A DNA stretch of 64,000 bases from Desertihabitans aurantiacus (GTDB lineage: Bacteria; Actinomycetota; Actinomycetes; Propionibacteriales; Propionibacteriaceae). Made by a program: the position numbers and the translations under genes. The notes beneath the pieces are model-generated. The model was given only the letters and a program-made list of their open reading frames with translations, did not search any database and had not been told where the DNA came from. The first letter of the stretch is position 1, and every line of letters starts with the position of its first letter. This document shows positions 33,805-42,041 of the stretch, in pieces. The stretch lies in assembly GCF_003344635.1 (NCBI RefSeq), contig NZ_QPKK01000001.1, positions 1 to 64,000 on the forward strand, given 5' to 3'.

Positions 33805-33873
33805 CCAGCCACCCTAGAGGGCGCTCCTGACGGCCCGTTCCCGGCTGGTCCGGCGCCGGGCCGTCACCACATC

Positions 33874-33902
33874 GTGTGAGTGGGGACACACGGGGTGGGT
33901 AG
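33874..33902 (+). promoter_or_regulatory. possible stress-sigma promoter
   Basis: GTGTGA (33874-33879) and GGGTAG (33897-33902) separated by 17 nt resemble the GTTT/GGGTAT type used by SigB-like factors; the spacer is a little long. Ninety bases ahead of the LEA-like/holin/DUF3618 operon, whose content fits stress control. Confidence 0.3.
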
Positions 33903-33992
33903 TGCCTGGGACAGACGCCTCCGTCCAGCAGCGTGGCAGGGGCTCGGAACGCAGCGCAGCCCGTCTGCGCGCTTCGGCACAAGGGAGCAGCA

Positions 33993-35045
33993 GTGAGCAG
34001 CTACGGAAACGATCCCGACCCCCAGCCCTACGGCACCGGCCCGCAGGCCTCCGGCGACGACCGGCCCACCACCTGGTCCAGCAGCGACGACCCGACCGCG
34101 CCCGGCGTCACCGGCTACGGCAGCACCGTCCAGGACGAGTCGCTGTCGGAGCCCGTCGGCGGCAGCCAGGACACCGGCGGCGGTTCCGGCGGGTCCACCA
34201 AGGACGTCGCCCAGCAGGAGGCCTCGCAGGTGGCCGGCACCGCCAAGGAGGGGGTGCAGAACGTCGCCGGCACCGCCAAGGAGGAGGCGGTCAACGTCGC
34301 CCAGGAGGCGAAGCAGCGCGCCGGTGACATCGTCGGCACCGTCCTGGACGAGGTCCGGGGCCAGGCGTCCAGCCAGCAGCAGCGCCTCGCCGGCGGCCTG
34401 CACACGGTCGCCTCGGAGCTGGGTGAGATGGCCTCGAAGTCCGAGCAGAGCGGACCCGGCACCCAGCTGGCCAAGGAGGCCTCGCGCCGCATCGGCAGCG
34501 CGGGGCACTGGCTGGAGAACCGTGAGCCGGCCGACCTGCTGGACGAGGTGCGCGACTTCGCCCGCCGGCGTCCGGTGGTCTTCCTCGCCGGTGCCGCACT
34601 CGCCGGTGTGGTGGTGGGACGCCTGACCCGCGACATCGCCGCCAGCCGCACGTCGCTGGACGACCCCGGCCCCCGCCGGGCCAGCGCCACGGGCACCGGT
34701 CAGGGCCCCGCCGCCTGGGAGGCCCCCAGCTCCGGCACCGCCTACGGTGCCACCGGCACGACTGGCTACGAGGGCACCGGCAGCACGGGCTACGCCGACA
34801 CCGGCTACGCCTCCGGCGGCTACAGCCAGGCCGACTCAGCGGGCTACGGGCAGACCGGGGCGAGCGGCTACGGCACGACCGGCACCGGCTACGCCACGGG
34901 CTCGCAGGACTTCCCGCCCGGCACCGAACCCGGTGCGGCCACGGACCGTCCCGCCTCGCTGGTCGAGGAGGACCTGACCGACCCGCAGGCCGAGCGTCCG
35001 GGTGAGGACCCGTGGCTCGATCCCCGGAACGAGGGGACGCGATGA
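33993..35045 (+). CDS. LEA-like helical protein with membrane helix and Gly/Tyr-rich tail
   Basis: A 350-aa product. Polar N-terminus; an amphipathic LEA-like stretch with repeated AGTAKEG/VAGTAKEEA motifs (about 67-105); one hydrophobic segment (VVFLAGAALAGVVVGRL) near residue 200; then a long low-complexity tail of GYxxTG-type repeats. GTG start with AAGGGAG. Such proteins occur in front of holin-X and DUF3618 genes; a membrane-protective role under desiccation or osmotic stress is inferred. Confidence 0.75.
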   Translation: MSSYGNDPDPQPYGTGPQASGDDRPTTWSSSDDPTAPGVTGYGSTVQDESLSEPVGGSQDTGGGSGGSTKDVAQQEASQVAGTAKEGVQNVAGTAKEEAVNVAQEAKQRAGDIVGTVLDEVRGQASSQQQRLAGGLHTVASELGEMASKSEQSGPGTQLAKEASRRIGSAGHWLENREPADLLDEVRDFARRRPVVFLAGAALAGVVVGRLTRDIAASRTSLDDPGPRRASATGTGQGPAAWEAPSSGTAYGATGTTGYEGTGSTGYADTGYASGGYSQADSAGYGQTGASGYGTTGTGYATGSQDFPPGTEPGAATDRPASLVEEDLTDPQAERPGEDPWLDPRNEGTR

Positions 35046-35572
35046 CCGGCCCCACCTATCCGGACCCCACGCCGAACCCGATGCCGGTGCCGGACCCCGG
35101 GACCACCCGGGGCGCTGCGGAGTCGCTCCAGAGCGGCGCCCAGGGCACCGGGACCGGCTCGGGCCACCGCGGCATCGCCGAGTCGGAGGACGGCCGGAGC
35201 ATCGGCCAGCTGCTGAGCGACGTCACCTCCACCCTCTCGACGCTGATGCGCCAGGAGGTGGCCCTGGCCAAGGCCGAGGCCAGTCAGTCGGCGAGCCGTG
35301 CGGGCAAGGGCATCGGCATGTTCGCCGGTGCCGCCGTGGCCGGGCTGCTGCTGCTGGTCTTCATCAGCCTCAGCGCCATGTTCGGCTTCGGCCAGTTCAT
35401 GGGCTACGAGTGGGCGGCGCTCATCGTCGCCTCGGTCTGGGCGATCGTCGCCGTGATCCTGGCCGTGGTCGGCCGCAACGAGATGCGCCGGATCCGCGGC
35501 GTCCCCGACACCACCGACACCCTGAGCAAGGTCCCCAACGCCCTGAAGGGGCAGGAGGAGATGAACCGATGA
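35042..35572 (+). CDS. actinobacterial holin-X family membrane protein
   Basis: A 176-aa protein. A polar Pro/Gly-rich N-terminus is followed by DVTSTLSTLMRQEVALAKAEA, the conserved helix of the phage holin superfamily (DUF1469, holin-X), and two transmembrane helices (about 94-120 and 125-150). ATGA overlap both with the preceding and the following gene. Despite the name these are chromosomal envelope proteins, not lysis proteins. Confidence 0.85.
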   Translation: MTGPTYPDPTPNPMPVPDPGTTRGAAESLQSGAQGTGTGSGHRGIAESEDGRSIGQLLSDVTSTLSTLMRQEVALAKAEASQSASRAGKGIGMFAGAAVAGLLLLVFISLSAMFGFGQFMGYEWAALIVASVWAIVAVILAVVGRNEMRRIRGVPDTTDTLSKVPNALKGQEEMNR

Positions 35573-36237
35573 GCACCGAACCCGTGCAGTCCAACGACCC
35601 GGAGCAGATCCGGGCCGAGATCGCCCGCACCAGGGCGGAGCTGAGCGACGACGTCGACGCCCTCGCCGACACCGCCAACCCGGCCAACATGGCCCGCCGG
35701 CAGGGCGACAAGATGAAGGACGCCGTGACCGGCGTCAAGGATCGCATCATGGGGTCCAGCAGCGATGCCGGGCACCGGGCCGCAGGCGCAGCCTCCGACG
35801 CGACGGGTGCGGTCCGCGGGGCCGCCTCCGACGCCGCCGGCGCCGTCCAGGGCGCTGCCTCCAACGTCGGTGACGCCGTCAGCTCCGCCCCGGGCAACAT
35901 CCGCAGCCAGACCCAGGGCCACCCGCTGGCCGCCGGTCTGATCGCCTTCGGTGCGGGGATGCTGCTGGCCGGGCTCTTCCCGGCGAGCCAGAAGGAGCAG
36001 CAGCTGGTCGGCGACCTCCAGGAGAAGGCCGAGCCGCTCAAGGAGCAGGCCCAGCAGGTGGTCCGCGAGGCGGCCGAGAACCTCAAGGAGCCGGTGCAGG
36101 AGGCGGCCCAGTCGGTCAAGGAGACCGCCACCGAGGCCGTCCAGAACGTCCAGGAGGAGGGCCACTCGGCCGCCTCGGACGTCCAGGGTCAGGCCCAGCA
36201 GTCCAAGGACGCCGTGCAGGAGTCGCGCGGCAGCTGA
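35569..36237 (+). CDS. DUF3618 domain protein
   Basis: A 222-aa protein. N-terminal DPEQIRAEIARTRAELSDDVDAL is the DUF3618 signature. Then a LEA-like Ala/Gly repeat region (AAGAASDATGAVRGAASDAAG), one membrane helix (about 124-140), and a helical Glu/Gln/Lys tail with repeated QEAAQSVKE-like units. Third gene of the stress operon; partner of holin-X. Confidence 0.87.
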   Translation: MSTEPVQSNDPEQIRAEIARTRAELSDDVDALADTANPANMARRQGDKMKDAVTGVKDRIMGSSSDAGHRAAGAASDATGAVRGAASDAAGAVQGAASNVGDAVSSAPGNIRSQTQGHPLAAGLIAFGAGMLLAGLFPASQKEQQLVGDLQEKAEPLKEQAQQVVREAAENLKEPVQEAAQSVKETATEAVQNVQEEGHSAASDVQGQAQQSKDAVQESRGS

Positions 36238-36242
36238 ACCGT

Positions 36243-36308
36243 CGACGGCCGGAGGACGGCCACCCGCGGAGACGAGCCGTCCGCGTGGTGGGGCGTCCTC
36301 CGGCCGTC
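36243..36308 (+). terminator. long hairpin terminator
   Basis: CGACGGCCGGAGGAC (36243-36257) pairs perfectly with GTCCTCCGGCCGTCG (36294-36308), and the interior also pairs (CCACCCGCGGA with TCCGCGTGGTGG). No T-tract, as usual in high-GC bacteria. It ends the LEA/holin/DUF3618 operon. Confidence 0.75.
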
Positions 36309-36343
36309 GCGTCCTCCCCACCGGTTCGAGCAGGAGAGCCACC

Positions 36344-37324
36344 ATGTCGCACACCCCTACCGAGCAGCCCGAGCGCGTCCCTGGCGAGCAGGCCGAGCGC
36401 CCCCAGGACATCCCCCGCCAGGGCTGGTTCCAGATCGCCAAGCGCGGCTGGGCCGAGGCCAAGACCGACCAGGTGCCGCTGCTCGCCGCCGGGGTGGCCT
36501 TCTTCGGCTTCCTCGCACTCTTCCCCGCGCTGGCTGCACTGGTCGGCCTCTACGGCCTCTTCGCCGACCCCGCCACCATCACCCAGCAGCTCGGGTCCTT
36601 CCTGCAGGGTCTGCCGGCCGAGGCCCGCACCCTCATCACCGACCAGCTGACCTCGCTCAGCAGCGGCGGACGCCAGGGGCTCGGGCTCAGCGTGATCATC
36701 TCGCTGCTGGTCGCGCTGTGGAGCGCGTCGGGCGGCGTCAGCAACCTCATCACCGCCGTCAACGCCGCCTACGACGAGGACGACGAGCGCAACTTCGTCA
36801 AGAAGCGGGGGCTGGCCCTGCTGCTGACCCTCGGCGCCATCATCTTCCTGCTGCTCGTGCTGACCCTGCTGGCCGTGGTGCCGCCGCTGGTGGAGGCGGT
36901 CTTCGGTGGCAGCCCCGTGATCCGGTTCCTGCTGCTGGCTGCGCGCTGGGTGGTGCTGGTGGCCCTGGTGATGGCAGCCCTCGCCGTGGTCTACCGGCTC
37001 GCCCCGGACCGGGACGCGCCGCAGCTCAAGTGGGTCTCGGTGGGTGCGGTGGTGGCGACGGTGATCTGGCTGGTCGCCTCGATCGGCTTCTCGGTCTACG
37101 TCTCCACCTTCGGCAGCTACGCCAAGACCTACGGCGTCTTCGCCGGCATCATCGTGCTGCTGCTGTGGCTGTGGATCACCTCCTACGCGGTGCTCCTGGG
37201 CGCGGAGATCAACGCCGAGGCCGAGCAGCAGACCGCGAAGGACACCACCCGCGGGCCCGAGCAGCCGATGGGTGACCGGGACGCGGTGAAGGCCGACTCG
37301 CTTCCCGGCGACGAGAAGGGCTGA
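36344..37324 (+). CDS. YihY/virulence factor BrkB family membrane protein
   Basis: A 326-aa protein with six helices. GVAFFGFLALFPALAALVGLYG, LWSASGGVSNLITAVNAAYDE, and the C-terminal SYAKTYGVFAGIIVLLLWLWITSYAVLLGAEINAE block are diagnostic of YihY (formerly mis-called RNase BN). Function unsettled. Its own ribosome site CAGGAGAG after the hairpin suggests an independent transcript. Confidence 0.9.
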   Translation: MSHTPTEQPERVPGEQAERPQDIPRQGWFQIAKRGWAEAKTDQVPLLAAGVAFFGFLALFPALAALVGLYGLFADPATITQQLGSFLQGLPAEARTLITDQLTSLSSGGRQGLGLSVIISLLVALWSASGGVSNLITAVNAAYDEDDERNFVKKRGLALLLTLGAIIFLLLVLTLLAVVPPLVEAVFGGSPVIRFLLLAARWVVLVALVMAALAVVYRLAPDRDAPQLKWVSVGAVVATVIWLVASIGFSVYVSTFGSYAKTYGVFAGIIVLLLWLWITSYAVLLGAEINAEAEQQTAKDTTRGPEQPMGDRDAVKADSLPGDEKG

Positions 37325-37349
37325 ACCGGACGCTGCGACACGCCGGGAC

Positions 37350-37556
37350 CCTGTTGCAGCGGGGGTCCCGGGCGACCGCACCCCGCACGGGGTCGGCAAG
37401 GCGAAGGCCAGGGACGAGGTCTCGGGCTCGACGCCGGTGACGACCTTCAAGAAGAGCGACACCGTCGACGCCTACGACGACGGCGGCTCCAAGCGGTACG
37501 AGGGCGAGCGCGACCTCGACCGCGACAACGACGGCATCGCCTGCGAGAAGCGCTGA
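37350..37556 (+). pseudogene. excalibur-domain remnant
   Basis: In one frame the DNA reads PHGVGKAKARDEVSGSTPVT, then TFKKSDTVDAYDDGG and RDLDRDNDGIACEKR with stop at 37554-37556. DxDxDGxxCE is the calcium-binding excalibur motif. No signal peptide or start codon precedes it, the first Cys of the domain is lacking, and it begins right after the YihY stop. A 5'-deleted remnant of a secreted protein. Confidence 0.65.
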
Positions 37557-37587
37557 GCCCACTCGCCCGCCGGGTCTGACGCGGGCG

Positions 37588-38091
37588 TCAGCCCGCGGCG
37601 GCGTCCCGCTGGCGGGAGTGGTGGCGCCGGGCCTTCATCCGGTTGCCGCAGACCGCCATCGAGCACCAGCGCGCTGTACCCGCCCGGGTCCGGTCGACCA
37701 GGAAACGCCGGCACTCGTCGTTGCCGCACGCCCGGAGCCGACCGGGACGGGCCTCCTGCAGATGTGACCAGGCGAGGACCGCCCGCACCGCGGGCACCCG
37801 CTCGGCGGGGACGTCCAGCTCCCAGCGCACCCCGTCGGGGCCGAGCTGCGGCCGTCGCACCACCCCGGCCAGCACGTTCTCCAGCCCGGCCGGCACCTCC
37901 CCGGTGCGCACCGCGGTCTGCAGCACCTCGCGCACCCGGGACAGCTCGGCCACCTCCGCCGCCGACCCGTGGCCGCCGAGGTCGCGCGCGAGGGCCGTCG
38001 CGGTGTCGCCGTCGGTGAGCAGGTCCTGCTGCTCGCCGCCCACGACCGGCGTCGAGTTGAGCAGCCTCAGCAGGGCGTCCTCGTCCTCCAT
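37588..38091 (-). CDS. CGNR zinc-finger regulator
   Basis: A 167-aa ABATE/CGNR protein: helical domain 1-110, then CGNDECRRFLVDRTRAG and WCSMAVCGNRMKARRH, the complete zinc finger including the CGNR tetrad. Divergently transcribed from the alpha/beta hydrolase with paired dyads between, so it probably controls that gene. Confidence 0.9.
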   Translation of the reverse strand: MEDEDALLRLLNSTPVVGGEQQDLLTDGDTATALARDLGGHGSAAEVAELSRVREVLQTAVRTGEVPAGLENVLAGVVRRPQLGPDGVRWELDVPAERVPAVRAVLAWSHLQEARPGRLRACGNDECRRFLVDRTRAGTARWCSMAVCGNRMKARRHHSRQRDAAAG

Positions 38092-38130
38092 GCGTCGCCT
38101 CCTCGGCAGATCTCACCAGCATGACGTCTT

Positions 38131-38200
38131 TGACAGGTTACCCTCTCCGTGCTTGGCTCTTCTAACCACCAACCAACTTCGAGCCAGTTAGGACCTGTCA
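38131..38200. promoter_or_regulatory. divergent promoter with inverted repeats
   Basis: TGACAGGT (38131-38138) and ACCTGTCA (38193-38200) form an 8-bp perfect inverted repeat 54 bp apart, the second ending at the hydrolase start codon. Between them CTAAC...GTTAG (38162/38187) is a second nested pair. The arrangement suggests looping or two-site binding by the CGNR protein. Confidence 0.5.
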
Positions 38201-39060
38201 TGCCCACCCACCACCGGTTCGCCGACGTCGCAGGACGCCGGGTCTTCTACCGCGAGGCCGGCTCACCGGACGCGCCGACCGTCGTGCTGCTGCACGGCTA
38301 CCCGACCAGCTCGTTCATGTTCCGCCACCTCATCCCCGCGCTCGCCTCCGAGCTGCACGTCATCGCCCCCGACCACATCGGCTTCGGGCTGTCCGACGCC
38401 CCCGACGTCGACGAGTTCGACTACACCTTCGACGCCCTGGCCGACGTCACCGCGGCGCTGCTCGACGGCCTCGGGATCGAGGAGTACGCGATCTACGTGC
38501 AGGACTACGGCGCCCCGATCGGCTGGCGGCTCGCGCTACGCGACCCCTCGCCGGTGCGGGCAATCATCAGCCAGAACGGCAACGCCTACGAGGAGGGCTT
38601 CGTCGAGGAGTTCTGGCGCCCGATCTGGGACTACGCGGAGCGCCCCGACGCCGAACGGGAGGCGGCGCTGCGCCCGGCCCTCGACGTCGAGGCGATCCGG
38701 TGGCAGTACACCCACGGGGTCCCGGACCCGAGCGTGGTCAGCCCCGACACCTGGACCCACGACGCCGCGCTGGTCGGACGTCCGGGCAACGACCTCGCCC
38801 AGCTGGCGCTGTTCCGCGACTACGTCAGCAACGTCGCGCTCTACCCGGCCCTCCACGAGCACCTGCGGACGTCGCGGGTGCCCGTGCTCGCGGTGTGGGG
38901 TCGCTCGGACGAGATCTTCGCCCCGGCCGGGGCCGAGGCGTTCCGCCAGCACGCGCACGAGCCCGAGATCCATCTGCTCGACGGCGGGCACTTCCTGCTG
39001 GAGAGCGCGCTGGAGGAGGTCGTCCCGCTGGTGCTGCGGTTCCTCCGCACCCGGCTCTGA
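38200..39060 (+). CDS. alpha/beta hydrolase (haloalkane dehalogenase/epoxide hydrolase-like)
   Basis: A 286-aa hydrolase. Oxyanion HGYPTSS at residue 32; the nucleophile is Asp102 in VQDYGAPIG, where esterases would have Ser; His in DGGHFLLE near the end. Asp nucleophile points to epoxide hydrolase or dehalogenase chemistry. ATG at 38200 is within the dyad arm. Probably regulated by the divergent CGNR gene. Confidence 0.85.
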   Translation: MPTHHRFADVAGRRVFYREAGSPDAPTVVLLHGYPTSSFMFRHLIPALASELHVIAPDHIGFGLSDAPDVDEFDYTFDALADVTAALLDGLGIEEYAIYVQDYGAPIGWRLALRDPSPVRAIISQNGNAYEEGFVEEFWRPIWDYAERPDAEREAALRPALDVEAIRWQYTHGVPDPSVVSPDTWTHDAALVGRPGNDLAQLALFRDYVSNVALYPALHEHLRTSRVPVLAVWGRSDEIFAPAGAEAFRQHAHEPEIHLLDGGHFLLESALEEVVPLVLRFLRTRL

Positions 39061-39109
39061 GTCCCCGCAGCGGCCACGAGATAGTGGACGGCGTCGTCGA
39101 GGAGGTCTC

Positions 39110-40960
39110 GTGTCGTTCACCACCCGCCCCACCCTGTCCGGCACCTTCGGCATGGTCGGCAGCACGCACTGGCTGGCCAGCGCCACCGCGATGTCGGTGC
39201 TCGAGCGCGGCGGACGCGCGGCCGACGCCGCCGTGGCCGCCGGGTTCGTGCTGCACGTCGTCGAACCGCACCTCAACGGGCCCGCCGGGGAGGTGCCGCT
39301 GATCATCAGCGCCGAGGGCGCGCCGCCGAAGGTGCTGTGCGGGCAGGGTGTCGCCCCGGCCGGGGCCACCGCCGCGCACTACCGCGACCTCGGGCTCGAC
39401 CTCGTCCCCGGCACTGGTCCGCTGGCCGCGCCGGTCCCCGGTGCGGTGGACGCCTGGCTGCTGCTGCTGCGCGACCACGGCAGCTGGCCCCTGCGCGACG
39501 TCCTCGACCACGCCATCGGGCTGGCCGAGCACGGCCACGTGCCGGTGCCGCAGGTGGCGGCCACCGTGCGCAGCGTCGAGCAGCTGTTCGCCGAGCACTG
39601 GACCTCCTCGGCCGAGGTGTACCTGGGCGGGGACGGGCCGCAGCCCGGCCGGCTCTTCCGCAACCCCGACCTCGCCCGCACCTGGCAGCGGCTGCTCGCC
39701 GAGGCGGAGTCGGCCGGCCCGGACCGCGACGCCCAGATCGAGGCGGCCCGGCGCTGCTGGCGCGAGGGGTTCGTCGCCGAGGCGCTGGTCGCGACCGCCC
39801 GCACCGAGACGATGGACTCCTCCGGCACCCCGCACGCCGGCACCCTCGACGGCGACGACCTGGCCGGCTGGCAGGCCAGCTGGGAGGAGCCGGTCAGCCT
39901 CGACGTCGGCGACTGGACGGTGCACAAGGCGGGCGCCTGGAGCCAGGGTCCGGTGATGCTGCAGCAGCTGGCCCTGCTCGACGGGGTCGACGCCGGTCTC
40001 GACGTCGACGACCCCGCCACCCTGCACCGGCTGGTCGAGGGCACCAAGCTCGCCATGGCCGACCGCGACGCCTGGTACGGCGACGCCGCCCCGGTGGACC
40101 TGGATGCGCTGCTCTCACCCGGACACACCGCGGCCCGTCGCGCCCTGGTCGGCGAGCAGGCCTCGGCCGACTGGCGTCCTGGGACGCTCGCCGGCCGCGA
40201 GCCGGTCGTCGCCTCCCACATCGGGCGGCTGCTCGCCGGTGAGGTGGCCGCCCAGACGGGGGCCGGGTCGGGTGAGCCGACCGTGCAGCACGCCGGGGAC
40301 GTCCGCCCCGAGCAGCCCGACGCCGTGGCCCCGCCGGTGGACGCCGACGGCACCACCCGCGGCGACACCTGCCACCTCGACGTCGTCGACCGCTGGGGCA
40401 CGATGATCTCGGCCACCCCGAGCGGCGGCTGGCTGCAGTCGAACCCGGTGGTGCCGGGGCTCGGCTTCCCGCTCGGCAACCGGCTCCAGATGGCCTGGCT
40501 GGACGACGGCCTGCCGAACACGCTGACCCCCGGACGGCGCCCGCGCACCACCCTGACCCCGAGCCTCGCCTCCTACCAGGGACGTCCCACGCTGGCCTTC
40601 GGCACCCCCGGCGGCGACCAGCAGGACCAGTGGAGCACCCACTTCCTGCTCCGGGTGCTCGCCCGCTTCGCCCAGGACCGGGTGCTCGACCTGCAGGGTG
40701 CGATCGACGCCTCGAACTGGCACACCAACGCCCTGGTCAACTCGTTCTGGCCGCGCGGCTACGAGCCGGCCTCGCTGGTGCTGGAGAGCCGGGTACCCGC
40801 CTCGACCGTGCAGGCGCTGGAGGCCCGCGGGCACCGGGTCACCCTGGGCGGACCGTGGTCGGAGGGACGTCTCAGCGCCGTCGCCCGCCACCCCGACACC
40901 GGCGTCCTGCTGGCCGCGGCGAACCCGCGCGGTATGCAGGGCTACGCCGCCGGCCGCTGA
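39110..40960 (+). CDS. gamma-glutamyltransferase family protein
   Basis: A 616-aa Ntn-hydrolase. The autocatalytic nucleophile is Thr420 in RGDTCHLDVVDRWG; cleavage there would give the large and small subunits. GPAGEVPL replaces the usual GGGFxL substrate-binding loop, and no signal peptide is present, so it is a cytoplasmic GGT-like enzyme of the actinobacterial YwrD branch. GTG start. Stand-alone gene ending in tandem repeats. Confidence 0.85.
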   Translation: MSFTTRPTLSGTFGMVGSTHWLASATAMSVLERGGRAADAAVAAGFVLHVVEPHLNGPAGEVPLIISAEGAPPKVLCGQGVAPAGATAAHYRDLGLDLVPGTGPLAAPVPGAVDAWLLLLRDHGSWPLRDVLDHAIGLAEHGHVPVPQVAATVRSVEQLFAEHWTSSAEVYLGGDGPQPGRLFRNPDLARTWQRLLAEAESAGPDRDAQIEAARRCWREGFVAEALVATARTETMDSSGTPHAGTLDGDDLAGWQASWEEPVSLDVGDWTVHKAGAWSQGPVMLQQLALLDGVDAGLDVDDPATLHRLVEGTKLAMADRDAWYGDAAPVDLDALLSPGHTAARRALVGEQASADWRPGTLAGREPVVASHIGRLLAGEVAAQTGAGSGEPTVQHAGDVRPEQPDAVAPPVDADGTTRGDTCHLDVVDRWGTMISATPSGGWLQSNPVVPGLGFPLGNRLQMAWLDDGLPNTLTPGRRPRTTLTPSLASYQGRPTLAFGTPGGDQQDQWSTHFLLRVLARFAQDRVLDLQGAIDASNWHTNALVNSFWPRGYEPASLVLESRVPASTVQALEARGHRVTLGGPWSEGRLSAVARHPDTGVLLAAANPRGMQGYAAGR

Positions 40961-40965
40961 GCCGC

Positions 40966-41021
40966 AGCGCGCTGACCCATCCCTAGCGCGCTGACCCATC
41001 CCAGCGCGCTGACCCATCCCC
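40966..41021. repeat. tandem 18-19 bp direct repeats
   Basis: Three consecutive units of AGCGCGCTGACCCATCCC with 0-1 extra base, followed by a partial fourth unit (AGCGCGCTGA) that merges into the next hairpin. In the convergent gap between the GGT gene and the ABC permease. Confidence 0.85.
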
Positions 41022-41027
41022 AGCGCG

Positions 41028-41071
41028 CTGAGCCTGTCGAAGCGCGAGCTCCCGCCCTTCGACAGGCTCAG
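41028..41071. terminator. 15-bp inverted repeat, likely bidirectional terminator
   Basis: CTGAGCCTGTCGAAG (41028-41042) pairs with CTTCGACAGGCTCAG (41057-41071), loop 14 nt. It separates two convergent genes. The TTCGACAGGCTCA palindrome is a known type of dispersed extragenic repeat in high-GC genomes. Confidence 0.75.
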
Positions 41072-41072
41072 G

Positions 41073-41153
41073 GCGTTGTGGTGGGCTCGCGCGTTGTGGT
41101 CGGCTCGGCGTTGTGGTCGGCTCGGCGCCGTGGTCGGCTCGGCGCTGTGGTGG
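41073..41153. repeat. tandem 17-bp direct repeats
   Basis: Four to five imperfect units of GTTGTGGTCGGCTCGGC. Pure extragenic repeat directly next to the hairpin. Confidence 0.75.
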
Positions 41154-41171
41154 CGTCCGGTGCGGGCGGGG

Positions 41172-42041
41172 TCAGGCCGAGGCGCCGGTGTAGCGGCGCA
41201 GCGCGAAGAACCAGAACCAGCGGGAGGCGGCGAAGAACAGCAGCGCCAGCCCGGCCGCGCTCAGCGCCGAGGTGTACGTGAGGCGCCCGGTCAGCGCCTC
41301 GGAGGGCACGGTGACGGCGAAGGCCACCGGGACGGCGAAGGTGAGCACGATCCGCAGCCAGCCGGGGAAGATCGTCACCGGCCAGCGCCCGGCCTCGCCG
41401 AACAGCGACTGGAAGATCGCCAGCACGTTGTCGAGCCGGACGAACCAGAACGCCATCGTGCTCAGCGCCAGGATGAAGCTGTAGACCACCACCAGCCCGC
41501 ACAGCAGGGTGAGCAGCGACAGCACCACGTCGACCACCGACAGCGAGGCCTGCACCCGGGTCATCCCGAACACCACCACCCCGAGCCCGACGAGGACGTC
41601 CACCAGCGCCTGCGGCCGCACCACCTGCACGCTGGCCAGCAGCTGGGAGTCGGCGGGTTTGACCAGGGTGAAGTCGAAGGTGCCGAGCCGGATGCCCTCC
41701 ATCATCGCCTCCATCGACGGCCGCACCACCAGCCCGAGCACGCCGCCGATGAGGAAGTGCACGCCGATCAGCACGAGCAGGTCGTAGGGCCCCCACCCGG
41801 CCAGGTCGGTGGTCTGGCCGAACACCACCGACAGCCCCAGCACCTGGGTCGCGAGGGTGATCACCGCGTTGACCACCGAGAGGACGAAGTCGGAGCGGTA
41901 CTGCACGAGGTTGAGCACGCCGAGCGACAGGTAGGTGCGCAGGATCCGCAGGTCGTGGCGGACCAGCCCGGCCAGCCCGCCCTCCCCCGGCGCCTGCCGC
42001 GGGCCGGACGTCCAGTCCGCGTCGAGCCGCTCGCCGGTCAC
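41172..42041 (-). CDS. ABC-2 permease (COG3694-like)
   Basis: A 289-aa permease with six helices. VRPSMEAMMEGIRLGTFDFTLVKPADSQLLAS is the conserved cytoplasmic loop of the DUF990 permeases. GTGA overlap with the upstream permease. Forms a heteromeric exporter with 42038-42898 and ATPase 42891-43898; substrate unknown. Confidence 0.88.
   Translation of the reverse strand: MTGERLDADWTSGPRQAPGEGGLAGLVRHDLRILRTYLSLGVLNLVQYRSDFVLSVVNAVITLATQVLGLSVVFGQTTDLAGWGPYDLLVLIGVHFLIGGVLGLVVRPSMEAMMEGIRLGTFDFTLVKPADSQLLASVQVVRPQALVDVLVGLGVVVFGMTRVQASLSVVDVVLSLLTLLCGLVVVYSFILALSTMAFWFVRLDNVLAIFQSLFGEAGRWPVTIFPGWLRIVLTFAVPVAFAVTVPSEALTGRLTYTSALSAAGLALLFFAASRWFWFFALRRYTGASA

Noticed and set aside
35042-35572. 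Prophage holin
   Set aside because: Holin-X name only; neighbours are LEA-like and DUF3618 envelope proteins, and no phage genes are nearby.
36344-37324. Ribonuclease BN
   Set aside because: Old annotation of the YihY family; it is a six-helix membrane protein without nuclease residues.
40966-41153. CRISPR-like array
   Set aside because: The units are contiguous tandem repeats without spacers, and no cas gene is present.
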